45,033 bases of DNA from Candidatus Thiosymbion sp. (GTDB lineage Bacteria > Pseudomonadota > Gammaproteobacteria > Chromatiales > Chromatiaceae), in NCBI GenBank assembly GCA_018435665.1, contig JAHDND010000161.1:1-45033 (forward strand). Reading direction: 5' to 3'. Positions 1 to 10,600 of the stretch are shown piece after piece; position 1 is the stretch's first letter, and each line of letters starts with the position of its first letter. The notes under the pieces were generated by a model that worked only from the letters and a program-made list of their open reading frames with translations, ran no database searches and was not told the DNA's origin. The position numbers and the translations under genes were made by a program.

Positions 1-1050
1 GCGCTTCCATTGGGCATGGCCGCCGCCGTCGCCGTCGCTGCGGTGGCCTACTGGTGGCAGCACGACGGCAACCAGGCACCGGAGCACATTGCCAGCGGCA
101 ACGGTCGCATCGAAGCGGTGGAGATCGACATCGCTCCCCGCGACCCCGGCCGCATCGCGGCCATCGAGGTGCGTGAAGGCGAACTGGTCCGCACCGGCCA
201 GCCGCTGGTGCGCATGGACACCGAATCGCTGCAGGCGCAGCTGCGCCAAGCCGAGGCTCGCCTTCAGCAGTCCAGGGACGCGGTGGACACGGCGCGCAGC
301 CAGTTGGCGCAACGTGAAAGCGAAAAGGCCGCCGCGCGGGCCGTGGTGGTGCAGCGCCAGACCGAGCTCACGGCCGCGCAGCGGCGTGCTCAGCGCCTGG
401 CCGACCTGCGCCGGCAAGCGTTCATCTCGCAGCAGCAGCTCGACGACCAGACCGAAGCGGTTGATCGCGCCGCGGCCGCGCTGGCCGCCGCACAGGCGCA
501 GGTGGCGGCCGGCGAGGCCGCGATCACGGCCGCCCGCAACCAGATCCGCGGCAGCGAGTCGGCGGTGGAGGCGGAGCGGGCGGAAGCCGACCGCATCCGT
601 ACCGACATCGACGACAGCCTGCTCAAGGCGCCGCGCGATGGCCGGGTGCAGCTGATCGTGGCCCGTGCCGGCGAGGTGGTAGGCGCCGGCGGGCGTGTGC
701 TCAACCTGATGGACCTGAAGGACGTTTACATGACCTTCTTCCTGCCCACCAGCGAGGTGGGCCGCGTCGCACTGGGCGGCGAGGCGCGCCTGGTGATCGA
801 CGCGGCGCCGGAGTTCGTCATCCCGGCGCGTATCTCCTATGTCGCCGACGTGGCGCAGTTCACGCCCAAGACGGTGGAGACAAAGGTCGAGCGCGAGAAG
901 CTGATGTTCCGCGTGCGGGCGCAGGTGCCACCGGAACTGCTGCAAAAGCATCTGGCCCAGGTCAAGACCGGCTTGCCCGGGGTGGCCCATGTCAAGCTTG
1001 ACCCCGAAGCGCCCTGGCCGCCACGGTTGCAGGTGAAACTACCGGAATGA
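1..1050 (+). CDS. HlyD-family membrane fusion protein (YhiI-like), 5' end outside window
   Basis: Periplasmic adaptor of an ABC-type export system. The frame is open at base 1, so the true start may lie upstream; in-frame TTG (10) and ATG (16) codons are other possible starts. A hydrophobic N-terminal anchor rich in Ala and Val is followed by WWQHDG, then a first lipoyl half ([17 protein letters not shown]), a long Ala/Gln/Arg-rich coiled-coil hairpin at about residues 65-195, a second lipoyl half ([19 protein letters not shown]) and a beta-barrel region. This is the standard HlyD/EmrA order, and the length (about 346 residues) is normal. It overlaps the next gene by ATGA (1047-1050). The order adaptor, RbbA-like fusion, permease matches the enterobacterial yhiI-rbbA-yhhJ cluster. 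Substrate unknown; family certain. Confidence 0.9.
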   Translation, partial: ALPLGMAAAVAVAAVAYWWQHDGNQAPEHIASGNGRIEAVEIDIAPRDPGRIAAIEVREGELVRTGQPLVRMDTESLQAQLRQAEARLQQSRDAVDTARSQLAQRESEKAAARAVVVQRQTELTAAQRRAQRLADLRRQAFISQQQLDDQTEAVDRAAAALAAAQAQVAAGEAAITAARNQIRGSESAVEAERAEADRIRTDIDDSLLKAPRDGRVQLIVARAGEVVGAGGRVLNLMDLKDVYMTFFLPTSEVGRVALGGEARLVIDAAPEFVIPARISYVADVAQFTPKTVETKVEREKLMFRVRAQVPPELLQKHLAQVKTGLPGVAHVKLDPEAPWPPRLQVKLPE

Positions 1051-3824
1051 GCGGCGTTGCCGCCCCTTCCACCGCGTCCGCGCCCATTTTGCTCGCGCGC
1101 CTGGATGGCGTCGGGCTGCGTTACGGCAAGGTAGAGGCCCTGCGCGAGATCGACCTCGACGTCCCCACGGGGGTGATGGCGGGCCTGATCGGCCCGGACG
1201 GGGTCGGCAAGTCCAGCCTGCTCGCCCTGCTGGCCGGCGCGCAGGCCCTTCAGGACGGGCGTATCGAGGTGCTGGGTGGCGACATGGCCAGCGCGCGCTT
1301 TCGAGCCGAGGTGTGCCCGCGCATCGCCTACATGCCGCAGGGCTTGGGCAAGAACCTCTATCCGACCCTGTCCGTGTTCGAGCACGTCGATTTCTTCGGC
1401 CGCCTCTTCGGTCACGACCGGGCCGAGCGCGAGCGGCGTAGCGCCGCGCTGCTCGCCGCCACCGGGCTCGCCCCGTTTGCAGAGCGGCCAGCCGGCAAGC
1501 TCTCCGGCGGCATGAAGCAAAAGCTCGGCTTGTGCTGCGCGCTGATCCACGACCCCGACCTGCTGATCCTCGACGAGCCCACCACCGGCGTCGATCCGCT
1601 CTCGCGCCGCCAGTTCTGGGCGCTGATCGACGCCATTCGCGCCCAGCGGCCGGGTATGAGCGTGCTGGTGGCCACGGCCTACATGGAGGAGGCCGCGCGT
1701 TTCGACTGGCTGGCGGCCATGGATGCCGGGCGCGTGCTTGCCACCGGCACGCCCGGCGAACTGCTGACGCGTACCGGCAGCGACACGCTGGAGCAAGCCT
1801 TCATCGCCTTGCTGCCGGAGGTCCGCAGTGCCGGCTACCGCCCGGTGGAGATCGTGCCTCACGCCGCCGCGGGGAACGACGGGCAAGTCGCCATCGAGGC
1901 GCGCGATCTCTCCATGCGCTTTGGCGATTTCACGGCCGTGGACCGGGTGAATTTCCGCATCCGGCGCGGCGAGATCTTCGGTTTTCTCGGTTCCAACGGC
2001 TGCGGCAAGACCACCACCATGAAGATGCTCACCGGGCTCTTGCCCGCGAGCGAAGGCGAGGCGCTGCTGTTCGGCAAGCCGCTGGATCCCCGCGACCTGG
2101 CCACCCGGCACCGCGTGGGTTTCATGACCCAGAGCTTTTCGCTCTACGGCGAGCTGACGGTGCGCCAGAATCTGGTTTTGCACGCGCGCCTGTTCGGCTT
2201 GCCGGAAGCGGAGATTGCCCCCCGCGTGCAGACCATGGCTGAACGTTTCGGCCTGGTCGACATCCTCGATGCGCTGCCCGATGCGCTGCCGCTGGGCGAC
2301 CGCCAGCGCCTTTCGCTGGCGGTGGCGATGATCCACGGCCCCGAAATGCTGATCCTGGACGAGCCGACCTCGGGCGTGGACCCGGTGGCGCGCGACGCTT
2401 TCTGGCGGGCGCTGATCGAGCTCTCGCGCCGCGATGGCGTGACCATCTTCATTTCCACGCACTTCATGAACGAAGCCGAGCGCTGCGACCGCATTTCGCT
2501 GATGCACGCCGGTCGCGTGCTGGTCAGCGATACGCCGCGGGCCATCGTCGCGGCGCGTGGAGCGACGACACTGGAAGAGGCCTTCATTGCCCACCTGCTA
2601 GAGGCGGTGGAGGAATCGCCGCGGGCGCCAACAGCGACAGCCGTTCCAACGGCCTTGCCCGTCGCCGCGGCAAAACCCGTTCCCACCGCCCGGCGCGCTT
2701 TCAGCCTGCGGCGGCTGTTCAGCTTCACGCAACGGGAAACCCTGGAACTCAAGCGCGACCCGATCCGCCTGGCCCTCGCCGCGTTCGGCAGCATCGTGCT
2801 GATGCTGGTGCTCGGCTACGGCATCACCATGGATGTTGAGGATCTGTCCTATGCGGTGCTCGACCACGACCGGACCAGCATCAGCCGCGATTACAGCCTG
2901 AGCCTGTCCGGATCGCGCTATTTCAAGGAGCGCGCGCCGCTCGCCGATTACGCCGAACTGGACCAGCGCATGCGCGCCGGCGAAATCAGTCTGGCCATCG
3001 AGATTCCGCCGGGCTTCGGGCGCGATCTGCTGCACGGCCGGACCGTTCAGGTCGGCGCCTGGATCGACGGCGCCATGCCGCAGCGCGCCGAGACGGTACG
3101 CGGCTATGTGCAGGGCATCCACCAGCACTGGTTGAACGAGCGCATGGGCCAAGCACTCGGCAAGGCCGCCCTGGCGCCGCTGGCGACAGTGGAAACGCGC
3201 TTTCGCTACAACCCCGACGTGCGCAGCCTGCCGGCGATGGTCCCGGCGGTGATTCCGCTGCTGCTGATGCTGATCCCGGCCATCCTCGCCGCCCTGTCGG
3301 TGGTGCGCGAAAAGGAACTGGGCTCGATCATCAACTTCTACGTCACGCCGGCCACCCGACTCGAATTCCTGCTCGGCAAGCAGCTTCCCTATATCGTCCT
3401 GGCGCTGGCCAGTTTCCTGCTGCTGGTGCTGATGGCCGTGGTGCTGTTCCGCGTGCCGGTCACCGGCAGCCTGCTGGCGCTCTCGCTTGGCGCACTGCTG
3501 TATGTGATCAGCGCCACCGCCTTCGGCCTGCTGATCTCCTCCTTCGTGCGCAGCCAGGTGGCGGCCCTGTTCGGTACGGCACTGCTCACCATCCTGCCGG
3601 CGGTTCAGTTCTCGGGCATCATTGATCCGGTCAGCTCGCTGGAAGGCGCGGGGCGCCTGATTGGCGAGGCCTATCCCACCACCCATTTCGTCATCATTTC
3701 GCGCGGCGCTTTTTCCAAGGCGCTGACCTTCGGCGAGCTGTGGCCCTCTTTCATTCCGCTGCTGATCAGCATTCCCGTGCTGATCGGTCTGGCCGCCGCC
3801 TTGCTCAGGAAGCAGCAGCGATGA
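1047..3824 (+). CDS. rbbA: RbbA-type ABC transporter: two ATPase domains fused to a permease
   Basis: A 925-residue fusion. ATPase domain 1 has Walker A GPDGVGKS at residues 49-56, the signature LSGGMKQ and Walker [14 protein letters not shown]. ATPase domain 2 has Walker A GSNGCGKT at 315-322, a degenerate signature (LGDRQ) and Walker [14 protein letters not shown]. From about residue 560 an ABC-2 type membrane part follows: a single helix, a large external domain and a cluster of about five helices at the C-terminus. Length and order match RbbA (YhiH), which in E. coli was described as a ribosome-associated ATPase but has the build of an exporter. Start and stop overlap both neighbours by ATGA, so the three proteins are probably made together as one exporter. 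Only one strong signature suggests asymmetric ATP hydrolysis (inference). Confidence 0.93.
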   Translation: MSGVAAPSTASAPILLARLDGVGLRYGKVEALREIDLDVPTGVMAGLIGPDGVGKSSLLALLAGAQALQDGRIEVLGGDMASARFRAEVCPRIAYMPQGLGKNLYPTLSVFEHVDFFGRLFGHDRAERERRSAALLAATGLAPFAERPAGKLSGGMKQKLGLCCALIHDPDLLILDEPTTGVDPLSRRQFWALIDAIRAQRPGMSVLVATAYMEEAARFDWLAAMDAGRVLATGTPGELLTRTGSDTLEQAFIALLPEVRSAGYRPVEIVPHAAAGNDGQVAIEARDLSMRFGDFTAVDRVNFRIRRGEIFGFLGSNGCGKTTTMKMLTGLLPASEGEALLFGKPLDPRDLATRHRVGFMTQSFSLYGELTVRQNLVLHARLFGLPEAEIAPRVQTMAERFGLVDILDALPDALPLGDRQRLSLAVAMIHGPEMLILDEPTSGVDPVARDAFWRALIELSRRDGVTIFISTHFMNEAERCDRISLMHAGRVLVSDTPRAIVAARGATTLEEAFIAHLLEAVEESPRAPTATAVPTALPVAAAKPVPTARRAFSLRRLFSFTQRETLELKRDPIRLALAAFGSIVLMLVLGYGITMDVEDLSYAVLDHDRTSISRDYSLSLSGSRYFKERAPLADYAELDQRMRAGEISLAIEIPPGFGRDLLHGRTVQVGAWIDGAMPQRAETVRGYVQGIHQHWLNERMGQALGKAALAPLATVETRFRYNPDVRSLPAMVPAVIPLLLMLIPAILAALSVVREKELGSIINFYVTPATRLEFLLGKQLPYIVLALASFLLLVLMAVVLFRVPVTGSLLALSLGALLYVISATAFGLLISSFVRSQVAALFGTALLTILPAVQFSGIIDPVSSLEGAGRLIGEAYPTTHFVIISRGAFSKALTFGELWPSFIPLLISIPVLIGLAAALLRKQQR

Positions 3825-4951
3825 ACCGTCAACACCTGCGCAACGTCCGCTACCTGGCCCTCAAGGAGCTACACAGCCTGCGGCGTGATCCGATCATGCT
3901 GGTGCTGATCATCTACGCCTTCAGCATGTCGGTCTATGTCGCCGCCACCGCGATGCCGGAAACGCTGCACAAGGCCCCCATCGCGATCATCGACGAAGAC
4001 CATTCGCAGTTGTCCCGCCACATCCTCGACGCCCTGTATCCGCCCCACTTCCTGCCGCCGGTGTTGATCACCCCGGCCGAGCTGGATGCGCGCATGGACG
4101 CCGGGCTGGACACCTTCGCGCTGCACATCCCCGCCGGTTTCCAGCGCGACGTGCTGGCCAGGCGCGCCCCGGTGATCCAGTTGAGTGTGGATGCCACGCG
4201 CATGAGCCAGGCCTTCACCGGCAGCGGCTACCTCCAGCGCATCGTTCAGGATGAGGTCAACGCTTTCGTCAGCCGCGACCGCGCCGTGACCGGCGTGCCG
4301 GTGGAGCTGGCCTTGCGCGCGCGCTTCAACCCGGAACTCAACCCGGCCTGGTTCGGCGGGGTGATGCAGATCATCAACAACATCACCATGCTGTCCATCA
4401 TCCTCACCGGCGCGGCCCTGATCCGCGAACGCGAGCACGGCACCCTGGAGCACCTGCTGGTGATGCCGGTCACCCCGTTCGAGATCATGGCCGCCAAGGT
4501 GTTGGCGATGGCGGCCGTGGTGCTGTTCGCCTCGGGCTTCGCCCTCAACGTCGTCGTGCGCGGGCTGATGGGCGTACCCATCGAAGGCTCGCTGCCGCTG
4601 TTCTTTTTTGGCACCGCCCTGCACCTGTTCGCCACCACCTCGCTGGGCATTTTCCTCGCCACGTTGGCGCGCTCGATGCCGCAGTTCGGCATGCTGTTGC
4701 TCCTGGTGCTGCTGCCGCTGCAGATGCTCTCCGGCGGCAGTACGCCGCGCGAAGGCATGCCGGAGATGGTGCAGGCCGTGATGCTAGCCGCGCCCAACAC
4801 CCACTTCGTGATGCTGTCCCAGGCCATCCTCTACCGGGGGGCCGGCCTGGAGGTGGTCTGGCCTCAGCTGCTCAGCCTGGCCGTGATCGGGTCGGCCTTG
4901 TTCATGTTCTCGCTGGCGCGGTTTCGCCAGGCCTTGGCCGCGATGGCGTAG
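3821..4951 (+). CDS. yhhJ: ABC-2 type permease (YhhJ-like)
   Basis: A 376-residue membrane protein, partner of the preceding fusion. The start at 3821 was chosen because the ATG overlaps the rbbA stop (ATGA) and begins [17 protein letters not shown], the usual cytoplasmic lead-in. The frame is open 81 bases further upstream, but that would overlap rbbA. One N-terminal helix ([19 protein letters not shown]) is followed by an external domain of about 150 residues and then five helices from about residue 185, with the family motif [20 protein letters not shown] near residue 205. It probably forms a heterodimeric channel with the permease half of RbbA. The operon seems to end here; about 100 bases separate it from the next remnant. 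Confidence 0.9.
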   Translation: MNRQHLRNVRYLALKELHSLRRDPIMLVLIIYAFSMSVYVAATAMPETLHKAPIAIIDEDHSQLSRHILDALYPPHFLPPVLITPAELDARMDAGLDTFALHIPAGFQRDVLARRAPVIQLSVDATRMSQAFTGSGYLQRIVQDEVNAFVSRDRAVTGVPVELALRARFNPELNPAWFGGVMQIINNITMLSIILTGAALIREREHGTLEHLLVMPVTPFEIMAAKVLAMAAVVLFASGFALNVVVRGLMGVPIEGSLPLFFFGTALHLFATTSLGIFLATLARSMPQFGMLLLLVLLPLQMLSGGSTPREGMPEMVQAVMLAAPNTHFVMLSQAILYRGAGLEVVWPQLLSLAVIGSALFMFSLARFRQALAAMA

Positions 4952-5049
4952 CGATTGCGATATGCGCGGCTGGGCTTGTGCATGGCGGCAGAGAAAGGGT
5001 ATGGGCCACCGGCTGAAGAATGCCTCGATATTGAAAACGGAAAAGGGAA

Positions 5050-5485
5050 ATGAGCAAGCTGAAAATAAAAATTCCCGAGCCAGACTACGCGCATCTCCTT
5101 GCCGAGGTGAAGGAACGCGTCCGTTCGGCGCAGTATGCCGCGCTGAGAGCGGTCAATGCCGAGCTGGTGGGGTTGTACTGGGATATCGGACGGATGATCG
5201 TGGAACGACAGAGGGATGCCGAACACGGCACAGCCATCGCAGAACAGTTGTCCAACGACCTGCGGATGGAGTTTCCTGGAATCGGTGGTTTTTCTCGGCG
5301 CAACCTCTTCTACATGCGGGAGTTTTACCTTCTTTACCGCGATGACAAGCGAGTGCAACCACTGGTTGCACAAATTGGTTGGACTCATAACCTATGAAAT
5401 CACCAAGACCCTGCCCAAGGAATGGAGGGGGCAACTGCCCCAGCCGGAGAAGATTGCGGCCCTGTTGGAGGGGATTGGGGGATGA
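5050..5485 (+). pseudogene. Decayed DUF1016 / YhcG-type PDDEXK nuclease gene
   Basis: The first 110 or so residues (from ATG 5050) form a clear DUF1016 N-terminal domain: AVNAELVGLYWDIGRMIVER, then FPGIGGFSRRNLFYMREFY and VAQIGWTHNL. The family continues for another 200 or more residues with the PDDEXK nuclease core, but here the frame stops at 5397. A C-terminal tail (YEITKTLPKEWRGQLPQPEK, then KIAALLEGIGG) follows directly in another frame and ends at 5485. The nuclease core has therefore been deleted and the ends joined out of frame. YhcG-like proteins are often found in defence islands, which fits the BREX genes starting 150 bases later. Non-functional as a nuclease; a short N-terminal protein could still be made. 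Assigning the C-terminal tail to the same gene is inference. Confidence 0.72.
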
Positions 5486-5504
5486 AGAACCGTAGCGGTA
5501 TAAT
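5475..5504 (+). promoter_or_regulatory. Probable sigma-70 promoter of the BREX operon
   Basis: TTGGGG (5475-5480), an 18-base spacer and a perfect TATAAT (5499-5504). It lies about 125 bases before brxE, in a stretch that turns AT-rich towards 5575. It is the best -10 box in the gap between the nuclease remnant and brxE. The -35 box is poor (3 of 6), and no transcript data are available. Confidence 0.4.
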
Positions 5505-5629
5505 GTCCGAACTGGGGTTAAAGGACTAAAGGGAATAATTCCAGTGAAAATAATAAGTTAATAATAAAAGGCTGATGCTTTGCCATCCAGCCACCAGCCC
5601 AACCCTGCGTCGGCACCGAGGAGGACGAG

Positions 5630-6178
5630 ATGACGGCATCCGGACGAACGACCTTGCTGGAACTGCGCCTTCTGGTCTGCGTGCTGGGGGAAAAGGCGCA
5701 CCTTGGCTGGTGGCCGACAAGCTTCTACGAGGCGATGAGCCCGCGCTTCCTGGAACCCGTCTTCGGCGCTACCACCCGCTTGGCGCAGTACCATGGCGTC
5801 TCCGAGGCCGCCCGCCGCGTGCATGACGAGCACCTGAACGTCGGTGCTTACCACTTGTTCCGCCTGCCCGAGGAGGTGGAGCAAGACCTGCATGGGCTGA
5901 TCCTCAGCCCCACGGTTGCCTCCCTGCACCCCCAGCCCGGACTGGACGACGAGGGCCTGCTGGCGGCGCTCAAACGCCTCGCCGCGCCGGACGATGCCTC
6001 GGCCGCCAACCCCGCGGCCGCCCCGGGAAGTCTGATGAGCAACCCGCCCCCGGAAGGCCCCCTCGCCATCGGCCCCTTTCAGGACCTCGAAGCCCCCCAC
6101 ACCCTGGCGCGATGGGCGGGGGCCTACTGGTCGGCCTTCAGCACCCAGACCCGGTCCTATCCCTATCTGGTCGGCTGA
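5630..6178 (+). CDS. brxE: BrxE-family protein of the BREX system
   Basis: First gene of the defence operon, 182 residues, with a strong ribosome site (GAGGAGG) 6 bases before ATG 5630. The sequence TLLELRLLVCVLGEKAHLGW followed by WWPTSFYEAMSPRFLEPVFG, and later VHDEHLNVGAYHLFRLPEEVE, resembles what I recall of BrxE, a small protein of unknown biochemical role described as a marker of type 6 BREX loci. It ends 7 bases before brxA, so it belongs to the operon. Having BrxE together with BrxL rather than the type 6 genes brxD and brxHI is unusual. The family name rests on recall of the pattern and on position; function unknown. Confidence 0.75.
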   Translation: MTASGRTTLLELRLLVCVLGEKAHLGWWPTSFYEAMSPRFLEPVFGATTRLAQYHGVSEAARRVHDEHLNVGAYHLFRLPEEVEQDLHGLILSPTVASLHPQPGLDDEGLLAALKRLAAPDDASAANPAAAPGSLMSNPPPEGPLAIGPFQDLEAPHTLARWAGAYWSAFSTQTRSYPYLVG

Positions 6179-6185
6179 GGTCGCC

Positions 6186-7073
6186 ATGGCCCCGCGGCGG
6201 CCCGATAAGCCCTATACCACCCAATTGCAGGCCGGCCTGGGCCTGGTGGCGGAGACCAAAACCCTGCTGGAGCTGTGGTCCCCGGGCCAGTCCGCCGCCG
6301 CGCTCGCCCGCGCCGCCCTGGCCTCGGGCCGCTTCCCCACCGTTAGTGCCCGGCGGCTGGAAAATATCGTCACTGAGTGCTTCGGCCCCCGCTACCTGAC
6401 GGCGAAGGGTGCTCCCCTGGCCCATGCCCGTCAGTCTCCCCTGGCCCCTGCCCAGGAGCTCCCCCCGGACCGGAGCCCCCACGATCCATTGGCACCGGAC
6501 TTGCCCGCGGCCCACCTCAAGGTCCTGGCCCCCGCCCTGACCACCGCGGATTTCCGCCAACTGCTGCTGCTGTACACCTGCCGCGCCCAGGCCATCCTTG
6601 GCGACTTCGTGCGCCAGGTCTACTGGGCGCGTTACGCCGGGGGCTACCCCCAGGTCACCAACGAGGATGCCCGAGCCTTCGTCGAGCGCGGCATCGATGA
6701 CGGCAAGACGGTCAAGCGCTGGTCCGAGAGCACCGTCCAGCGGGTCGCCGCCTACCTGACCGGCTGCTGCGCCGACTACGGCCTGCTCGAACCAGGGCCA
6801 CGGACCAGCCGCCGCATCCTGCCGTTCCGCATCGCCCCCGCGGTGGCCGCCTACCTGGCCCACGAACTGCACTTCGCGGGCGTCGGTGACAACGCCCTGC
6901 TCACCCACCCGGACTGGTCGCTCTTTGGCCTGGCGCGGGAGGAGGTGCTGGAGGAAATCAAACGCCTCTCGCGGCAGGGGTTGCTCATCGTCCAGGCCGC
7001 GGGCGAGGTGATCCGCATCAGTTGGCGACAACCGAACCTGGAGGGGCTGTGCGATGTCCTCGCTCAAGGCTGA
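6186..7073 (+). CDS. brxA: BREX protein BrxA (DUF1819)
   Basis: 295 residues. The N-terminus YTTQLQAGLGLVAETKTLLE, then ARRLENIVTECFGPRYL, and the middle LLLLYTCRAQAILGDFVRQV followed by YWARYAGGYPQVTNEDAR are hallmarks of DUF1819/BrxA, a small helical DNA-binding protein required in type 1 BREX. Between these blocks is a Pro/Ala-rich stretch (about residues 75-100) encoded by repeated DNA (see the repeat at 6412-6453); it looks like an in-frame insertion of about 20-25 residues relative to the family. The stop overlaps the brxB start by 20 bases, indicating coupled translation. The C-terminal winged-helix-like part ends SWRQPNLEGLCDVLAQG. Reading frame intact. Confidence 0.9.
   Translation: MAPRRPDKPYTTQLQAGLGLVAETKTLLELWSPGQSAAALARAALASGRFPTVSARRLENIVTECFGPRYLTAKGAPLAHARQSPLAPAQELPPDRSPHDPLAPDLPAAHLKVLAPALTTADFRQLLLLYTCRAQAILGDFVRQVYWARYAGGYPQVTNEDARAFVERGIDDGKTVKRWSESTVQRVAAYLTGCCADYGLLEPGPRTSRRILPFRIAPAVAAYLAHELHFAGVGDNALLTHPDWSLFGLAREEVLEEIKRLSRQGLLIVQAAGEVIRISWRQPNLEGLCDVLAQG
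6412..6453 (+). repeat. Two 18-base direct repeats inside brxA
   Basis: CTCCCCTGGCCCATGCCC at 6412-6429 recurs at 6436-6453 with a single change (A to C). The 24-base period keeps the frame and codes for a low-complexity Pro/Ala/Leu loop between two conserved BrxA blocks. It looks like an in-frame duplication within a small inserted element. Confidence 0.7.
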
Positions 7074-7629
7074 TTTCGACGAACTGCGCGAGCGCATCCG
7101 CCACGGGCGGGAGCTGGGTCACGCCAGTTTCGAGCCGATCTACTACCTCATCTTTGACCCCGCGCAGATCCTGGAGGTCAAGCGCCAAACGCCCGCCTGG
7201 GTGGCCAAGCTCCACCAGGACGGCTGGGAGGTGGAGACCTTTTCCCTGACCGAGCAGATCTGGGCCTTGCTCAAGGCCGACCCCTTCTGGCCGGTGTGGG
7301 TGGGGGAAGACCAGGCCGCGCCCCTGGACTGGCCGCGCACCAACAAGGCGCTGGCCGACATCCTGACCTCCGCCAATGGCCTGTTGCCGCGCTTTGAGGC
7401 AGCGCTCCAACCGCTGGAAGGTTGGCCCAACGCCCTGCTGCTGGTCACCGACCTGGAGGCCCTGCATCCGTACCTGCGCATCGGCACCATCGAGGGTCAG
7501 CTCCAGGGCAAGTTTCAGGTGCCGACCCTCTTCCTTTACCCCGGGGTCCGTACCGGCAAGTCCCATCTCAAGTTTCTCGGTTTCTACCCGGAAGATGGCA
7601 ACTACCGCTCCGTCCACGTCGGCGGCTGA
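7054..7629 (+). CDS. brxB: BREX protein BrxB (DUF1788)
   Basis: 191 residues; ATG 7054 follows a GGAGG site inside the end of brxA. The conserved blocks FEPIYYLIFDPAQILEVKRQ and TPAWVAKLHQDGWEVETFSL, followed by the motif TNKALADILTSANG, match DUF1788. BrxB proteins are small, essential BREX components of unsettled mechanism; the central LLLVTDLEALHPYLRIGTIE and GVRTGKSHLKFLGFYPEDGNY near the end resemble a degenerate nucleotide-binding (BREX-3/PglZ-associated) fold. The stop lies 28 bases before brxC. Intact and of normal length. Confidence 0.9.
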   Translation: MSSLKADFDELRERIRHGRELGHASFEPIYYLIFDPAQILEVKRQTPAWVAKLHQDGWEVETFSLTEQIWALLKADPFWPVWVGEDQAAPLDWPRTNKALADILTSANGLLPRFEAALQPLEGWPNALLLVTDLEALHPYLRIGTIEGQLQGKFQVPTLFLYPGVRTGKSHLKFLGFYPEDGNYRSVHVGG

Positions 7630-7657
7630 ACCGATTTAAGCACGCAGGGATTCACTC

Positions 7658-10600
7658 ATGACCATTCGCGCACTGTTCGACCCCAGCAAGGACATCTACC
7701 GGACCATCGAAAAGGTCATCACCTACGACAGCGCGCAAGAGCGTCGTCTCAAGGCCGAGATCTCCGAGTACGTGGTCACCGAGAGCATCGAGGAGCAGTT
7801 CCGCAAGCTCCTGGATCGCATGCACCTGGCGATGGAGACGGGGGGCGAGAACGAGATCGGCGTTTGGGTCTCCGGCTTTTATGGCTCTGGCAAGAGCTCG
7901 TTCACCAAATACCTGGGCCTGGCCTTCGATGACCGCTGTACGATCGACGGCACGCCCTTTATCAAGCACCTGCAAGACCGGCTGCACCAGCCGCAGACCA
8001 AGGCCCTGCTCGGCACCGTGGCGCAGCGCTTTCCCGCCGCCGTGGTCATGCTCGACCTGGCGAGCGAGATGCTGGCGGGCGCCACGATGGAGGATGTGAC
8101 CACCGTCCTCTACTTCAAGGTGCTCAAGTGGGCGGGCTATTCGGACAATCTGGTCGTGGCCGACTTCGAGCGGCACCTGGAACGGGACGGGCGCCTGGCG
8201 GAGCTGGAGACGCGCATCGCCAGTCAGTTCCCGGGCAGGACCTGGGCCGATGTCCACAACAGCCCGCTCCTGGTGTCCGCCCTGTTACCCCGGATCGCCC
8301 ACGAGTTCTACCCGGAGCTCTTCACCACCCCCACGGCCTTCATGGCCGAGATGAAGGGCTGGACCAAGTCGCAGGACCAGCAGATCCAGGAGATGCTCGC
8401 CATCGTCCGCGCGAAGAGCGGCAAGCAGAACATCCTCTTCATCGTCGACGAGGTCGGCCAGTACGTCGCCGCGCGTGACAACCTGATCCTCAACCTCGAT
8501 GGCCTGGCCAAGAACCTCAAGCGGCTGGGCGACGGCAAAGTCTGGATCATCGCCACGGCGCAGCAAACGCTCACCGAGGACGACCCCCGCGCGGCCCTGA
8601 ACTCGGACAAACTCTTCAAGCTCAAGGACCGCTTCCCGATCCAGATTGACCTGGAGTCCAGTGATATCAAGGAGATCTGCTATCGGCGCCTGCTGGGCAA
8701 GTCCCCCGCCGGCGAGACCGAGCTAGGCAAGCTGTTCAACGCCCATGGCCAGGCCCTGCGCCACCACACCCAGCTGGACGACGCCAAGTTTTACGACGCC
8801 GACTTCAGCCCGGCGAGCTTCACCAACCTCTACCCCTTCCTGCCGGCGCACTTCGACATCCTGCTGCACCTGCTGGGGGCCTTGGCCAAGTCCACAGGTG
8901 GCCTCGGCCTGCGCTCGGCGATCAAGGTCATCCAGGACGTGCTCAAGGGGGAAGGGGGTTCCCTGGCCATGGCGGATCAGCCGGTGGGTTGGCTGGCCAC
9001 CACCGTCACGCTCTACGACGAACTGGAGAAGGATATCCGCCGGGCCTTTCCCTCGCTGCACCAAGCCGTCGGCAAGGTCCAGATCCGCTTCCCGGACTCG
9101 CCGCCGCACCAGGACATCGCCAAGACCGTGGCCGTCTTGCAGATCCTGGGCAACCTGCCGGTGTCGGCGCGGAACGTCGCCAGCCTGATGCACCCGTCGA
9201 TCACCGCCCCCTCGCAGCTCGACAGGGTCCAGAAGGCGGTCGAGGACCTGCTCAACGACGTGCATGTGCCGCTGGGGGAGAAGGATGGCAGTCTGGTCTT
9301 CCTCAGCGAGAAGCTGCGCGACATCGAGCAGGAGCGCGGCGCCATCGCCCTGCGGACCGTCGATGTGAAGCGCATCTTCAACGAGGCCCTGCGCGAGGCC
9401 TTCGACCCGCTACCCCGCGTCAGTCTTCTTGGCACCATGAGCGTCGCCACCGGGCTGAAGGTCCAGGCCGGGAGTTCCATCACCAGTCTGGCCGGTGATA
9501 CCAACCCCATCCAGACCCTGGTGGAGCTGGTCCCCGCCAGCGACTACGAGCCCGCCAAGCAGCGGCTGCTGGACGACTCCCGCAGCCGCGCGGGCCGCAA
9601 CACCATTGGGCTACTGGCCCGGGCCAACCCCGAGCTCGATGACCTGGCCAACGAGATCTACCGCTGCCAGCGCATCGCCGAACTGCACCGCAACGAGCCC
9701 GACCAGGAGGTCAAGGACTACTGTTCCGGCCAGCTCGACCGCGCCGCCAAGCTAGCCACCCAGCTCCAGAGCAAGATCAGGCAGACCCTGCAAGCGGGTT
9801 CCTTCGTCTTCCGCGGCCAGGCCACCGCGGTCACCGCCCTGGACACCAGCCTGCTGGAGGCTGCCAAGAAGCTGCTCGCCGACGTGGCCGAGCAGGTGTT
9901 CGACCGCTATGGCGAGGCCCCGGTGCGGGCGGGGACCGAGATTGCCGAACGATTCCTCAGGGTCGCCAATCCCGCCGCCATCGGCAGCAGTCTCGACCCC
10001 CTGGGTCTGGTCCAGACCGTGGCCGGGCGGGCGACGTTCAAGACCGACCACAAGGCGATGATCAGCCTCCGCGACACCATCGACAGGCACGGCACCCTGG
10101 ACGGCAAGCGGCTGCTCGATCATTTCAGCAGCGATCCCTTCGGCTGGTCACCCGACACCACGCGCTACATCCTGGCGGCCATGCTCATGGCCGGGGAGAT
10201 CAAGCTCAAGGTCTCGGGGCGGGAAGTGACCGCCGCCGGCCAGCAGGCGATCGACGCCCTGAAGACCAACAACGCCTTCAAGCCGATTGGCGTTTCGCTA
10301 CGCGACGAGCGCCCCTCGCTCGAAACCCTGGGCCGCGCGGCGGACCGACTCACCGACCTGGTGGGCGACCTGGTGCTGCCCCTGGAGCAGGAGATCAGCA
10401 AGGCCGCCGCCAAGCACTTCCCGCGCTTCCAGCACGACTATGGCGCCCTGGCCGAGAAACTCAGTGGCCTGGGGCTGGCCGGCAGCGACCGGGTGAGCAC
10501 CCTGAACCAGGACCTCGCCGATGTCCTGTTCACGGATGCCTCGGATGCCCCCCAGCGCCTGGGCGCCGAGACCTCGACCCTCCACGACAACCTGAAGTGG

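Noticed and set aside
837..2594. Long minus-strand frame (585 residues) opposite the adaptor and rbbA
   Set aside because: Shadow frame of two well-conserved genes; His/Arg/Gly-rich composition, no domain, typical of GC-rich antisense.
4962..5345. Separate gene of 127 residues before the DUF1016 remnant
   Set aside because: Overlaps the conserved DUF1016 frame in another frame and matches nothing.
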